Shown here: one piece after another, positions 10,063-18,992 of the stretch
Numbering within the stretch: the stretch's first letter is position 1
Layout: the number at the start of each line of letters is the position of its first letter
Origin: Pseudomonadota bacterium
GTDB taxonomy: Bacteria; Pseudomonadota; Gammaproteobacteria; UBA5335
Direction of reading: 5' to 3'
Assembly: GCA_034189865.1 (NCBI GenBank)
Contig: JAXHTV010000009.1
Span: 1-64,000 of the forward strand
DNA: 64,000 nucleotides
Notes under the pieces: generated by a model
The model's input: only the letters and a program-made list of their open reading frames with translations
What the model was told of the DNA's origin: nothing
The model's database searches: none
Made by a program: the position numbers and the translations under genes

Positions 10063-10630
10063 TCAGATCGATCCTAGCCGATCACGCGAGTCGGTCGGCG
10101 TTGTCAGCCGTCCCCGCACCAGCAGGTGCCGATCACCGATGGTATCTACCTTCAACGACAGCTTGGCCGTGTCGAGTTGGGTTTTGACCTCAACTGGACG
10201 ATAAGCTGCCCGCAGCGAGTGTCGGAAGTCCTCGCGCAGCACTGCCGGCGCATCGCCCGCGTAGCGCTCAACCCAAATATCCAGCTCATCGCGATCTCAC
10301 GGTCGGATCAGGTCCATGACGGCGACGTAGGCATCCTTGGCGCCGATCCGGCGTAGCGTCTGCCACAGCGCACTGGGTTCCTGAAGGCGGTGCAGCAGGC
10401 CATTGGATATCATCGTGTGGTCGCTTGCTTCCCGGCCGGGATCCTGATGTCCCAACTCAAGTTCAGTCCGCTCTTCCGTGCCCGCCTCCGCCCGTCGGCC
10501 CAGGGCCAGCGTCCGCAACATGCCGCCGGAATGCATCGATGATTTGGTCGTGGGCTTGCGAAAAGGCGGCGGCACAAACCGCTGCTTACGCCGGTGCGTC
10601 CATGAGTTCCAGCTCTGGAACGCGTTCCAT
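10063..10630 (-). pseudogene. class I SAM-dependent methyltransferase pseudogene
   Basis: Degraded gene. Reading from ATG at 10630, the N-terminus MERVPELELMDAPA is followed by a TAA, then the same frame continues with a sequence typical of a family I know as roughly 220-aa methyltransferases (AHDQIIDAFRRHVADAG). The SAM-binding glycine motif region is missing and the frame shifts. The C-terminal part resumes with SNGLLHRLQEPSALWQTLRR and VAVMDLIRP, hits a TGA, then continues in the same frame as YAGDAPAVLREDF, SLRAAYRPVEV and DRHLLVRG to a stop at 10063. Two nonsense codons plus an internal deletion or frameshift exclude a working enzyme. It lies directly downstream of the chemoreceptor gene. 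Confidence 0.85.
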
Positions 10631-10689
10631 GAGACATCAATCCAAGTTTGCGGCGATTGGGGTACGGAGCATTCCCTCTGCAGATCACG

Positions 10690-12192
10690 TCAAACTTTAA
10701 ATCGTTTGACGAGAGCTTGAAGTCGGGCGGCTAAATCTCCCAACTCGGCGGTTGCGCTGTTGGTCTGTTCCGTCGACTCGGCGGACGCGTCCGCACCCCG
10801 ACGGATGTTCTCAATATTGACGTTGATATCACTGGCCACGGCGCTTTGCTCTTCCGCCGCCGAGGCGATACGAACGTTCATGTCCCGGATCGTGGCCACA
10901 GCGGTTGTGATCGCCTCCAAGGCTTTGCCGGCGTCAGCGGCCTGAGTCACCCCCGCGCTCGCCTGTTCGCGGCCGGTTTGCATCACATTTACCGCATTTT
11001 TCGCCGCCGCCTGAAGGCGCTCGATCATCTCTTGGATTTCGTTGGTCGATTCCCGGGTACGGCTGGCTAAGGTGCGGACTTCATCGGCCACCACGGCGAA
11101 CCCCCGGCCTTGCTCGCCGGCCCGTGCCGCCTCAATCGCGGCGTTCAGCGCTAAAAGATTCGTTTGTTCCGCGATCCCTTTGATCACATCGAGCACGGCA
11201 CCGATATTCTCGCTGTCGGACGCCAGTTGGGTGATGACCTCCGAGGCTTCCTGCACCTGGTTGGCTAGCATTTGAATCGCGTCCACCGTCGCTGTAACGA
11301 CGTTTCGACCGTTTTTGGCGGCATCGTCCGCGTCTGACGCGGCCAAGGCAGCACCCTCCGCATCGCGGGCGACGCTCTGAACGACCGAGGCCATTTCCTG
11401 AACCGCTTCGGCCATGCGGTTGATTTCCGACTTCTGTTCCTGAACCCCTTTGTGGGCTTGTTCCGCTAGGGTGATCATGTCGGTACCCGAGGTGGTCAGT
11501 GCGTCTGAGGCGTCGGTTGCATTGCGCATCGCGTCGTGCACCGCCCGCATAAAGGCATTAAAACCCTGCGCGAACTGACTGGCCGGCTGTTCGGTGCGGT
11601 ATGTGAGATCGATATTTCCTTCATGGCTGACGATCAGACGCTGTCCGATCCGGTGAATCTCCTCCGCCTGTTGCGCTTCCGACCGGAATTGGATAGCCAG
11701 GTAAACCAGAATGACCGATTCGAACACCACGTACGCAGCGTGGACCAGCACCATATGCAGGCCGTCGGCGGTGGGAAAGACGAAGATCGGGTAGCCGGCT
11801 TGCTGGAGCTGATTGAACAACAAGTGGTGCACGGCGATGACCCCCGCTGCGATCACGATGGGCATCCAGTCGCGGTAATAGAGCAAGAATGCGAGCAGCG
11901 CGAAAATGCCGAAGTGCGTTTCGACCATGCCGTGGGCCTGATGAATGGTGAGGCCCGAGAAGACCATGAATGCGGTGGCATTAGCCAGGCGGGATCCGAG
12001 CGTGCCTGGCATGGTCAGATATAGCAGGCTGGGTACGCCAGCCGCCGGCAAACCGATCAGCAGTGCGACGCCCCAGGTGGAATGCATGGGCGCGAAGGCC
12101 AGAGCGACCGCGAACAAAAACCAGTTGACGCTGACCATGATCTTGTCGCCCTGGCGACGGATGCAATCCAGTGTGTACTCGCTTTGTTCCAT
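10690..12192 (-). CDS. methyl-accepting chemotaxis protein with six-helix membrane sensor
   Basis: Chemoreceptor of 500 aa. The first 170 residues form about six membrane helices with short loops and no sizeable periplasmic domain, so the ligand is probably sensed in or near the membrane. A short linker leads to a cytoplasmic signalling domain whose hairpin tip ([20 protein letters not shown] and [12 protein letters not shown], about residues 340-372) is the CheA/CheW contact. No C-terminal CheR-binding pentapeptide is present; the protein ends in KRFKV. No other che gene lies in the window, so it must use a chemotaxis array encoded elsewhere. It is followed by a methyltransferase remnant that is unrelated to CheR. 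Confidence 0.92.
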   Translation of the reverse strand: MEQSEYTLDCIRRQGDKIMVSVNWFLFAVALAFAPMHSTWGVALLIGLPAAGVPSLLYLTMPGTLGSRLANATAFMVFSGLTIHQAHGMVETHFGIFALLAFLLYYRDWMPIVIAAGVIAVHHLLFNQLQQAGYPIFVFPTADGLHMVLVHAAYVVFESVILVYLAIQFRSEAQQAEEIHRIGQRLIVSHEGNIDLTYRTEQPASQFAQGFNAFMRAVHDAMRNATDASDALTTSGTDMITLAEQAHKGVQEQKSEINRMAEAVQEMASVVQSVARDAEGAALAASDADDAAKNGRNVVTATVDAIQMLANQVQEASEVITQLASDSENIGAVLDVIKGIAEQTNLLALNAAIEAARAGEQGRGFAVVADEVRTLASRTRESTNEIQEMIERLQAAAKNAVNVMQTGREQASAGVTQAADAGKALEAITTAVATIRDMNVRIASAAEEQSAVASDINVNIENIRRGADASAESTEQTNSATAELGDLAARLQALVKRFKV

Positions 12193-12237
12193 GTGTTGAT
12201 GGCTCTTAATTTGGGATCGATCAGGCTGTCACAGGAT

Positions 12238-12990
12238 TCAAGGCGTGGCTGTGTCGCCCGAGCCTTCGCCGATAGCATCGACGATGAAGCCAAATACCGC
12301 GGAGAGATCGATGTTCTGGATCAGTCCGGACAGCGAGAGATTTTGTTTGAACTCGTCCAAGAAGTCGCTCAGCGGGCCACCTGCGGATGCGTCGTCATCG
12401 CCGCCGTCGTCATTGCCGTCGTTGTTGTCATCGTTGATTTTGTCGAATGCGCTATCCGAGCTGCTGTTGGAGATGGCCAGCGCTGCCACGCCCACCACAC
12501 CGATGCCAACCAAGGCTTTGTAAACAGGCGCCAGATTTTGGTATTCGCCATAGAATTCATCATTCAATACGATCCGTCCCACATGCTTTTGCATGAACGG
12601 AACGTCCTGGTAGGCATAGTCGACCACCAGGCTTTCCGCCGCCCAGTAGGATGAGAGCTCGGTGCCGACAAAAAAACCGGTGTTGGCCGCGGCCGTCTTA
12701 CCCGGCCGGAAGTCGAACTGATAGCCAACGCTTGCGACGTGGCTCGTATCTTCCAGTTGGCGACGGTTTTCCAACGACAGCCGGGCGGTGGGTAGGAAAT
12801 CGCGACCCGTTTGGCCTTGTAGTGGAAACTCCAGCGTGGCGATAATTCTCTGCCGGCCATCGAAGTCGATGGTTGCCGCTTGGGCAGGCCAACTCGCCAG
12901 CAGCGTCAATAGCATTAACGATGCAAGGCACGCCCGAGAGTAGTTTCGTTTCCAGGTGGGCTCCGTGGTGTCCCATGACAAATCGATCAT
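12238..12990 (-). CDS. unknown exported protein with Asp-rich segment
   Basis: Not recognised. The 250-aa product has an N-terminal signal peptide (hydrophobic 21-34, cleavage after AQA near residue 38). The mature N-terminal half is rich in aromatic and charged residues suggestive of beta strands. A hydrophobic segment GIGVVGVAALAIS (about residues 162-175) is followed by a very Asp/Asn-rich stretch (about 183-201) and a C-terminal amphipathic helix. The low-complexity stretch could bind Ca or act as a linker. GGGAGA six bases upstream of ATG 12990 supports the start. The chemoreceptor lies 45 bp downstream on the same strand, so the two could be co-transcribed. Confidence 0.72.
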   Translation of the reverse strand: MIDLSWDTTEPTWKRNYSRACLASLMLLTLLASWPAQAATIDFDGRQRIIATLEFPLQGQTGRDFLPTARLSLENRRQLEDTSHVASVGYQFDFRPGKTAAANTGFFVGTELSSYWAAESLVVDYAYQDVPFMQKHVGRIVLNDEFYGEYQNLAPVYKALVGIGVVGVAALAISNSSSDSAFDKINDDNNDGNDDGGDDDASAGGPLSDFLDEFKQNLSLSGLIQNIDLSAVFGFIVDAIGEGSGDTATP

Positions 12991-13216
12991 CTGGCTCTCC
13001 CGTGGGGTGTCACCGTGGTTGTGGTGCGCTTCCCCGTTTCTTGTCGGTCAACGTGGCCTAAATCGGCATTTCTAAACCAAACCTTTAGGGGCGTGCACCG
13101 GATTCGCTTCAGTAGTAAAGAACCGAGCATTGACGGTTTCTGGGGAAGCGTTTTGATGGCCTGTGGGTCGGGAGCCGCGGAAGGACGAGCCGTTGTGACC
13201 GATTGTCGCTGAATTG

Positions 13217-15448
13217 CTAGAGCGTGTCGCAGGGGTCAACGTCCACCGACCAGCGCACCTGGCGGGCTGGTTTGCTTTCGGCAATCCTGTGGATCCACGG
13301 GGTCAAAAGTGCATGAAGTGTGCCGGGACTGTCCGCTTGAACCAGCAGCTGAGCCCGGTACCGTCCGGCACGACGATGCATGGGGGCCGGCACCGGTCCC
13401 AGGAGCAGGCATTGGGAGTCCAGCCGTATTGCTTCCTGACGGGCCCAGCTTAAGAACGCCATGGGTAGCTCGGCTTGGCTGGCCTCCGCGCGCAGCAGTG
13501 CAATGCGCGTGAACGGTGGCCAACCGGCGCGTTCGCGCTCGCCTAAAAGCGCGCGCGCGAACGCGCCGTAGCCTTGTTCGATTAACAGGCCGAGCATTGG
13601 GTGGTCGGGGTGGTGCGTTTGAACTAAAACCTCTCCCTGCCGCGCGTGGCGTCCGGCACGACCGGCTACTTGGACGATCAATTGTCCTAAGCGCTCGCCG
13701 GCTCGAAAATCGGTGCTGTAGAGCCCTTGATCGGCATCGAGGACAGCGGCCAAGTTAACGTTGGGAAAGTGATGTCCTTTGGCCAGCATTTGAGTGCCGA
13801 TAAGAATTTGGTAGTGCCCGGCGCGGATTTCTGTGAGCAGTTTTTCCAGCGTGCCCTTTCGCTGGGTGGCGTCCCGGTCCACTCGTGCGATACGGGCGTT
13901 TGGAAAGTGCTGCTGCAGCGCATCCTCGATACGCACGGTTCCGGATCCGATCGGTTCCGGGGCAGCGTCATGGCAAGCGGGACAGTCGGTGGGCACCGGT
14001 GCGCGTTTGCCACAGTGGTGACAGCGAAGTTCGCCAACCATCGTGGCCTGGTCGCGGTCAGGGTGGACTGTGTAAGGTGAGGCGCAGCGTTCGCACTCGG
14101 CGATCCAGCCGCACGCGTGACACCGCAGAATCGGCGCGAAGCCCCGTCTGTTTTGGAACAACAGGACTTGGCCGCCGTCGCTGAGATGTTCTCGCATTCG
14201 TGTCAGCAATGTGGGGGACAATTGCGCCTGCGCTCGTACGTGTCGCATGTCGACCAGATGGACTTTCGGCGGTGCGATACCGGTTGCTCGCTTGGACAGC
14301 TTGAGATGACTGTAACGCCCGGTGATGGCGTTCTGCAGCGTTTCCAATGAGGGTGTCGCGGAACCCAGAATGACCGGAATGCCAAGGCTCTTTGCACGCC
14401 AAACGGCGATATCCCGCGCTGAGTATCGAAAACCGTCCTGTTGTTTGAAGGACGGATCGTGTTCTTCATCGACCACCATCAGCCCAGCGTTCGGCAAAGG
14501 TAGGAATACGGCGGAACGGGTGCCGACGATAAGGCGCGCATCGCCCGATTGGGCATCCAGCCAGGCTGTTTGTCGTTGTTTTTCTGTCAGCCCGGAATGA
14601 TAGAGCGTGAGCGGCTGGTCGATCCGAGCACGGAATCGAGCCATCAGTTGGGGTGTCAGGCCAATTTCGGGTACCAGGACCAAAGCTTGTTTTCCTTGGG
14701 CGAGCGTATCCAGGATGGCCTGAAGGTAGATCTCGGTTTTACCGCTGCCGGTGACGCCGTCTAGCAGAAATGTGCAATAGCCGACGCTTGAATGAATTTC
14801 CGAGACGGCGGTGAGCTGGTCGGCCGTCAAGTCCGGCGGCGTGGCACCGCTGACCGGGTCTTCTGATTGAGAAACGTCCTGCCCGTGTCGACGTTGAATC
14901 CAGCCCCGTCGCTCAAGGCGGCGGATGGGGTCGGAGACCTCACCCAGGGTGGCCCTGAGCTGCGCCGGGGTGAGCCCCTGGGGGTGGTCCCTTAATGCCA
15001 GTAACACATCCCGTTGGCGGATAGCGCGGCCCCCTAATTGCTCCGTAAGGGCGGCCGCGCCATTGGGCGTCAAAACCCAATGAAAAGGGAGACGGCGTTC
15101 TGCAGGCGCACCCTGGCGCAATGGTCCGGGTAATATGGCCGCAAAAACCTCACCTGGGGGGTGGTGGTAGTAGCTGGCGGCCCAAACGGCGAGTTGGGTG
15201 ATATCCGAGGGCAGAAGGGGCTGCTCATCGATCAGCGCGATGATCGGCCGAAGTTTCGCGTGCTCGACATGGGGGCGTTCTTCCAGCGATACGATGATCC
15301 CGACGGTCTCTCGGCGACCGAGAGGGACACGAACGCGACAGCCCGGTTGAATGGCAGTGTTGGCGTAACCGGTTGGCGGCAGATAGTCGAGGTAAGTGCG
15401 AAGGGGGCTGGCAACGGCGACCCGAATAATGGGAGATCGGCCTATCAT
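13217..15448 (-). CDS. priA: primosomal protein N' (replication restart helicase)
   Basis: Superfamily 2 DNA helicase that reloads the replisome at stalled or collapsed forks. The 743-aa product has the N-terminal 3'-end-binding domain, Walker A GVTGSGKTEIYL (about residues 230-241), DEEH box, SATPS motif and the zinc-binding cysteines (CHACGWIAECERC, CHHCG and CPAC). The C-terminal helicase motifs include VAGRAGR. The length matches the family. It is transcribed alone; its promoter region contains a triple DnaA-box cluster. In many gammaproteobacteria rpmE is the neighbour, but here rpmE is 40 kb away. Confidence 0.97.
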   Translation of the reverse strand: MIGRSPIIRVAVASPLRTYLDYLPPTGYANTAIQPGCRVRVPLGRRETVGIIVSLEERPHVEHAKLRPIIALIDEQPLLPSDITQLAVWAASYYHHPPGEVFAAILPGPLRQGAPAERRLPFHWVLTPNGAAALTEQLGGRAIRQRDVLLALRDHPQGLTPAQLRATLGEVSDPIRRLERRGWIQRRHGQDVSQSEDPVSGATPPDLTADQLTAVSEIHSSVGYCTFLLDGVTGSGKTEIYLQAILDTLAQGKQALVLVPEIGLTPQLMARFRARIDQPLTLYHSGLTEKQRQTAWLDAQSGDARLIVGTRSAVFLPLPNAGLMVVDEEHDPSFKQQDGFRYSARDIAVWRAKSLGIPVILGSATPSLETLQNAITGRYSHLKLSKRATGIAPPKVHLVDMRHVRAQAQLSPTLLTRMREHLSDGGQVLLFQNRRGFAPILRCHACGWIAECERCASPYTVHPDRDQATMVGELRCHHCGKRAPVPTDCPACHDAAPEPIGSGTVRIEDALQQHFPNARIARVDRDATQRKGTLEKLLTEIRAGHYQILIGTQMLAKGHHFPNVNLAAVLDADQGLYSTDFRAGERLGQLIVQVAGRAGRHARQGEVLVQTHHPDHPMLGLLIEQGYGAFARALLGERERAGWPPFTRIALLRAEASQAELPMAFLSWARQEAIRLDSQCLLLGPVPAPMHRRAGRYRAQLLVQADSPGTLHALLTPWIHRIAESKPARQVRWSVDVDPCDTL

Positions 15449-15486
15449 TGAGTTACTTTAGCATTATCTTGAATTCTGAGCGTCGA

Positions 15487-15521
15487 TTATCCACAAAATC
15501 TGTGGATAACTATGTGGATTA
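15487..15521. promoter_or_regulatory. triple DnaA-box cluster upstream of priA
   Basis: Perfect DnaA box TTATCCACA at 15487-15495, then 5 bp, then a perfect box in the opposite orientation (TGTGGATAA, 15501-15509), then 3 bp and a third box with one mismatch (TGTGGATTA, 15513-15521). The same arrangement with identical spacing recurs at 56158-56192. It lies 39-73 bp upstream of the priA start. It may regulate priA, titrate DnaA, or act like the DARS core; the sequence alone cannot decide. Confidence 0.8.
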
Positions 15522-15749
15522 AAACCGGCGAAATACCGCAAGTCCCCGTCAGCGTTGGTTCTGTTACGGATTGATGACATTTTACCCTTTTTTAAACAAG
15601 TTCAATTATTACAATGGCTTGCGGGGTAATTTGAAGATTGGAATTCAGCAACGCGCGCTATGTCAGAATAGTTTCGTATTTCGCAGCGTTGTGTGCATAA
15701 GTTTTTTAGGGACTTGGGCGGTTTTTCGACGCTACCACGGTAGCGTCAT

Positions 15750-15777
15750 AAAAAAACCGCCCTCAAAGAGGGCGGTT
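15750..15777 (-). terminator. intrinsic terminator of the pnt operon
   Basis: Perfect 10-bp stem (15755-15764 with 15768-15777) and 3-base loop. On the minus strand it is followed by a run of seven T (15756 down to 15750). It lies 30 bp downstream of the pntB stop. The distal arm also matches an upstream GGGCGG copy at 15716-15726, giving an alternative longer hairpin. Confidence 0.92.
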
Positions 15778-15806
15778 CAAAGAAGCTAAAAGACCACGGG
15801 TTTCGA

Positions 15807-17225
15807 TCAAAATTCTTTGATCGCGGAGATGAGTTTCGCGGCCACTTCCTGCCCGTCGCCGTAGAGCATTCGCGTATTGTCGAGCGTAAACAGCGCGTTT
15901 TGTATACCGGAGAACCCGGTTCCCTGGCCGCGTTTGATGACAATGACGTTTTTCGCTTGGTCGGCATTGAGGATGGGCATGCCATAGATGGGGCTTTCCG
16001 GATTGGTCCGGGCCATCGGATTGACCACGTCGTTGGCGCCGATGATCAAGGCCACATCGGCGGTCCCGAACTCCGTATTGATCTCCTCAAGGTCGTAGAT
16101 CAAGTCATAGGGCACGCCCGCCTCGGCGAGCAGCACGTTCATATGACCTGGCATCCGACCGGCTACGGGGTGGATGGCGAATTTGACCTTCACACCACGT
16201 CCGATCAACTCCTGGCACAGTTCCCACACTTTGTGTTGGGCTTGAGCCACGGCCATGCCGTAACCGGGCACGATCAATACTTTTTCGGCGTAGGCCATCA
16301 TCACCGCTGCATCCGGTAACTCGATGGGTTTCATCGTGCCACCCGATTCGCCGACCGCTCCGCCTTCACTGGCTGCACCGAAATTGCTGAACAGGACGTT
16401 GGTCAACGGCCGGTTCATCGCCTTGGCCATGAGTTGAGTCAGCAGACTCCCGGCGGCACCAACCACGGTACCGGCGATGATCATGGCCGCGTTCTGCAGC
16501 ACAAACCCTTCGAACGCCACGGCCAGGCCTGTCAACGCGTTATACAACGAGATGACCACCGGCATGTCGGCGCCCCCAATGGGCAGCGTCATGGTGATCC
16601 CGAGGATCAGCGACAAAGTAAAGAAAAGCAGAATCGCGAAACCGCTGGCGTCAGCGCCCGCGTTGACGATGTGCAGTCCGAGGAAAGCGATGACGACGAA
16701 CAGGCCGAGATTGACCCAATGCTGGTTGTCGAAACGGATCGTCCGTTCGATCAATCCCTGCAGCTTTCCGAAGGCGACCAAGCTCCCGCTGAACGAAACG
16801 GTACCGATCACGCCACCGAGTACCGCGAGTGCGACCACCACACCTTCATGTGGCGTGCCAGCGCCCAGTTCCACTGCAGCGATCGCCGCGGCGGCACCGC
16901 CACCCATGCCGTTGTAGAGGGCGATCATCTGTGGCATGTCGGTCATGGCGACCTGTTTGCCGCTGACCCACGCCGCACCTCCACCAATGGCCATGGCCAA
17001 TAACATGAAGAAGTAAGTGCCGAACCCGACATCCGAGCCCATGTCGGGATGGAAGAAGGTGACCAGGGTTGCGACCACCATGCCGGCACCGGCCCAAAGA
17101 ATCCCGTTACGGGCGGTCTTGGGTGACGACATCCGTTTCAGGCCGATGATGAACAGGAACGCCGTCGCGAAGTAGGCGATGTTAATGAGCGTATTGGCGA
17201 AGGAAGGAGCGACTTCTACGGCCAT
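15807..17225 (-). CDS. pntB: NAD(P) transhydrogenase subunit beta
   Basis: Membrane and NADP(H)-binding subunit of proton-translocating transhydrogenase, which uses the proton motive force to make NADPH from NADH. The 472-aa product has about nine membrane helices in the first 270 residues. The C-terminal NADP-binding domain includes GYGMAVAQAQ and HPVAGRMPGHMNVLLAEA. The length is normal. Its ATG overlaps the stop of pntA2 by one base, indicating coupled translation. A strong terminator follows, so pntA1-pntA2-pntB is a complete operon. Confidence 0.97.
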   Translation of the reverse strand: MAVEVAPSFANTLINIAYFATAFLFIIGLKRMSSPKTARNGILWAGAGMVVATLVTFFHPDMGSDVGFGTYFFMLLAMAIGGGAAWVSGKQVAMTDMPQMIALYNGMGGGAAAAIAAVELGAGTPHEGVVVALAVLGGVIGTVSFSGSLVAFGKLQGLIERTIRFDNQHWVNLGLFVVIAFLGLHIVNAGADASGFAILLFFTLSLILGITMTLPIGGADMPVVISLYNALTGLAVAFEGFVLQNAAMIIAGTVVGAAGSLLTQLMAKAMNRPLTNVLFSNFGAASEGGAVGESGGTMKPIELPDAAVMMAYAEKVLIVPGYGMAVAQAQHKVWELCQELIGRGVKVKFAIHPVAGRMPGHMNVLLAEAGVPYDLIYDLEEINTEFGTADVALIIGANDVVNPMARTNPESPIYGMPILNADQAKNVIVIKRGQGTGFSGIQNALFTLDNTRMLYGDGQEVAAKLISAIKEF

Positions 17226-17515
17226 TATTTGCCCTCCTTGCTGCTCTTGAACATTTCCAGCATTCGTTCGGTCACGACATAGCCACCCGCGGCGTTGCCG
17301 GCAGCCAGAATGACCCCCAGAAATCCGACCAGTTGGGTGAGAAAAGAGTCTGCTTGACCCATGGCGACCATGGCCCCCACCAACACGATGCCGTGAACGA
17401 AATTCGACCCGGACATCAATGGGGTGTGAAGGATCGCCGGGACGCGGCCGATAATTTCATAACCGGTGAATGCCGCCAGCATGAATATATAGAGTGCGGT
17501 GAATCCTTCGATCAT
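17225..17515 (-). CDS. pntA2: NAD(P) transhydrogenase subunit alpha, part 2 (membrane)
   Basis: Small membrane component of 96 aa with three hydrophobic helices, corresponding to the membrane part that is fused to the C-terminus of PntA in Escherichia coli. The LYIFMLAAFTGYEIIGRVP and GSNFVHGIVLVGAM segments are characteristic. The gene overlaps both neighbours by a single base, which fits equal expression of the three subunits. The split alpha subunit resembles the three-gene arrangement known from Rhodospirillum and many other bacteria. Confidence 0.95.
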   Translation of the reverse strand: MIEGFTALYIFMLAAFTGYEIIGRVPAILHTPLMSGSNFVHGIVLVGAMVAMGQADSFLTQLVGFLGVILAAGNAAGGYVVTERMLEMFKSSKEGK

Positions 17516-18645
17516 CAGTTGTCTCCTTCAACCAATTCCCGGGTGGCTTGGTGTTTGATTTCGCCGTCGTGGGTGACGACGCTCTCGGCCAAGATTTCAT
17601 CGTCCCAGTTCAGCTTGATTTGGCCTTCTTCGACCATCAGCGTGAGAAAGTTCAGGAGGTTCTTGGCATACATCTCACTGGCATGTTCGGCGAGCATGCT
17701 CGGAACGTTGAGCGGGCCGTAAATGGTGACATGCTTCGAATGTACTTTCTTGCCCGGCTTGGTGAGCTCGCAATTGCCCCCGCCTTCCGCCGCCAAATCG
17801 ATGACAACGGCCCCTGGCTTCATCTGACTCACCATGTCCTTGGTGATGATTTTTGGCGCCGGTCGGCCCGGCACGGCGGCGGTCGTGATGACCACATCCG
17901 CTTTGCTCACATGCTTGGCGAGCAGGTCCTGTTGCTGGGCTTTTTCCTCTTCGGTGAGCTCCCGCGCATAACCGCCCGCGGCATCCGCACTCACGGCGAG
18001 TTGCACAAATTTAGCCCCCAAGGATTCGACCTGCTCCTTGGCGGCCGGCCGCACATCGTAGCCTTCGACTTGTGCGCCTAGGCGCTTGGCGGTGGCGATG
18101 GCCTGAAGCCCGGCCACGCCGGCGCCGATGACCAAGGCCGTGGCCGGACGGATGGTCCCGGCTGCGGTCGTCAGCATGGGAAAGAATCGACCCAGCTGAT
18201 CGGCAGCCATCAAAGCGGCCTTGTATCCGGCAACGGAGGCTTGGGACGACAAGGCATCCATCGACTGTGCTCTGGATATTCGCGGAATCAACTCGACGGA
18301 AAACGCGGTGATTTTGCGGTCCCGCAAGAGCTTGATTTGCTCGAGATTCTTATGGGCGGCAAGGAAGCCGATCAATATCGCGCCTTCCTTCATCTGCGCG
18401 ATTTCCTCAGCGCTCGGCGGTTGCACTTTGAGCACGATATCGGCGTCTTTGTAGGCAGCAGCGGCGTTAGCCACTGCGGTGGCTTTCTCGTATGCCCCGT
18501 CGGCAAGACTGACGCCACTGCCGGCATCTTTCTCGATAACGACGTTCAGGCCCATGTCGGCCATCTTATTGGCAACGACGGGAACAAGCGCGACCCGCTT
18601 CTCCCCGCTTAAGGTTTCCTTTGGTACGGCTACGTTAATTGGCAT
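17515..18645 (-). CDS. pntA1: NAD(P) transhydrogenase subunit alpha, part 1 (NAD-binding)
   Basis: Soluble NAD(H)-binding domain of 376 aa, related to alanine dehydrogenase. Start MPINVAVPKE at 18645 is chosen because GGAG lies eight bases upstream; the open frame extends 30 codons further without support. The N-terminal GEKRVALVP segment and the Rossmann motif GAGVAGLQAIATAKRLGA (about residues 172-189) are clear. It leads the pnt operon, and upstream there is a 347-bp intergenic region shared with the divergent HNH gene that should contain the promoter. Confidence 0.96.
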   Translation of the reverse strand: MPINVAVPKETLSGEKRVALVPVVANKMADMGLNVVIEKDAGSGVSLADGAYEKATAVANAAAAYKDADIVLKVQPPSAEEIAQMKEGAILIGFLAAHKNLEQIKLLRDRKITAFSVELIPRISRAQSMDALSSQASVAGYKAALMAADQLGRFFPMLTTAAGTIRPATALVIGAGVAGLQAIATAKRLGAQVEGYDVRPAAKEQVESLGAKFVQLAVSADAAGGYARELTEEEKAQQQDLLAKHVSKADVVITTAAVPGRPAPKIITKDMVSQMKPGAVVIDLAAEGGGNCELTKPGKKVHSKHVTIYGPLNVPSMLAEHASEMYAKNLLNFLTLMVEEGQIKLNWDDEILAESVVTHDGEIKHQATRELVEGDN

Positions 18646-18992
18646 GATTCTGTCTCCAGTGCCCGGCCACGAGGTCTGAACGAAATACCGATAACATCCA
18701 TGTTTGGAGCCGGTGTGCGTGACGGGGGCAAGCAATAGCTTGCCCGGCGGCTACCGACCGCTCATCCGCGGTCAGGTATCCGTGCAACGCAAGGGGATAC
18801 AAGGGCCGACCGGCAATTATAGCGACGGGGTCGGATGATGGCCAGTGGACCGCCGGAGTAACCGAAGCTTGCAACTATGGGCGTCTTATTATTGTCATAA
18901 CAATAGCTTGTATTTGCATTTTGTCAGCGGTTCTGACATATAGATGCAAGCCTTGTCGTTCTTGAATTCGTTTTCGACACTTGAGGTGGTGC
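18646..18992. other. 347-bp divergent intergenic region with palindromes
   Basis: No gene is supported. It carries an 8-bp perfect inverted repeat (18726-18733 with 18738-18745, 4-base loop) and a second AT-rich palindrome (18890-18895 with 18900-18905). Both contain or abut the ten bases CAATAGCTTG (at 18733-18742 and 18901-18910). Neither has a T-tract, so they could be regulator sites for pntA1 or the HNH gene. Confidence 0.45.

Larger units (their letters stand above)
15449..15806. other. 358-bp intergenic region between priA and pntB
   Basis: It contains the DnaA-box cluster at 15487-15521, an AT-rich stretch at about 15569-15625, a nested inverted repeat (15716-15762) and the pntB terminator (15755-15777). 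No protein-coding gene or RNA gene is supported. A possible GATAAT -10 element for priA lies about 20-25 bp upstream of its ATG; the DnaA boxes then cover the place of the -35 hexamer. Confidence 0.6.

Noticed and set aside
10297-10688. Two short minus-strand open frames as small genes
   Set aside because: They are the broken pieces of one methyltransferase read in different frames.
15449-15715. DnaA-box cluster with AT-rich DNA as the chromosomal origin
   Set aside because: No dnaA, dnaN, gidA or parAB nearby and only three boxes; an origin usually has more boxes and those neighbours. A regulatory site is more likely.
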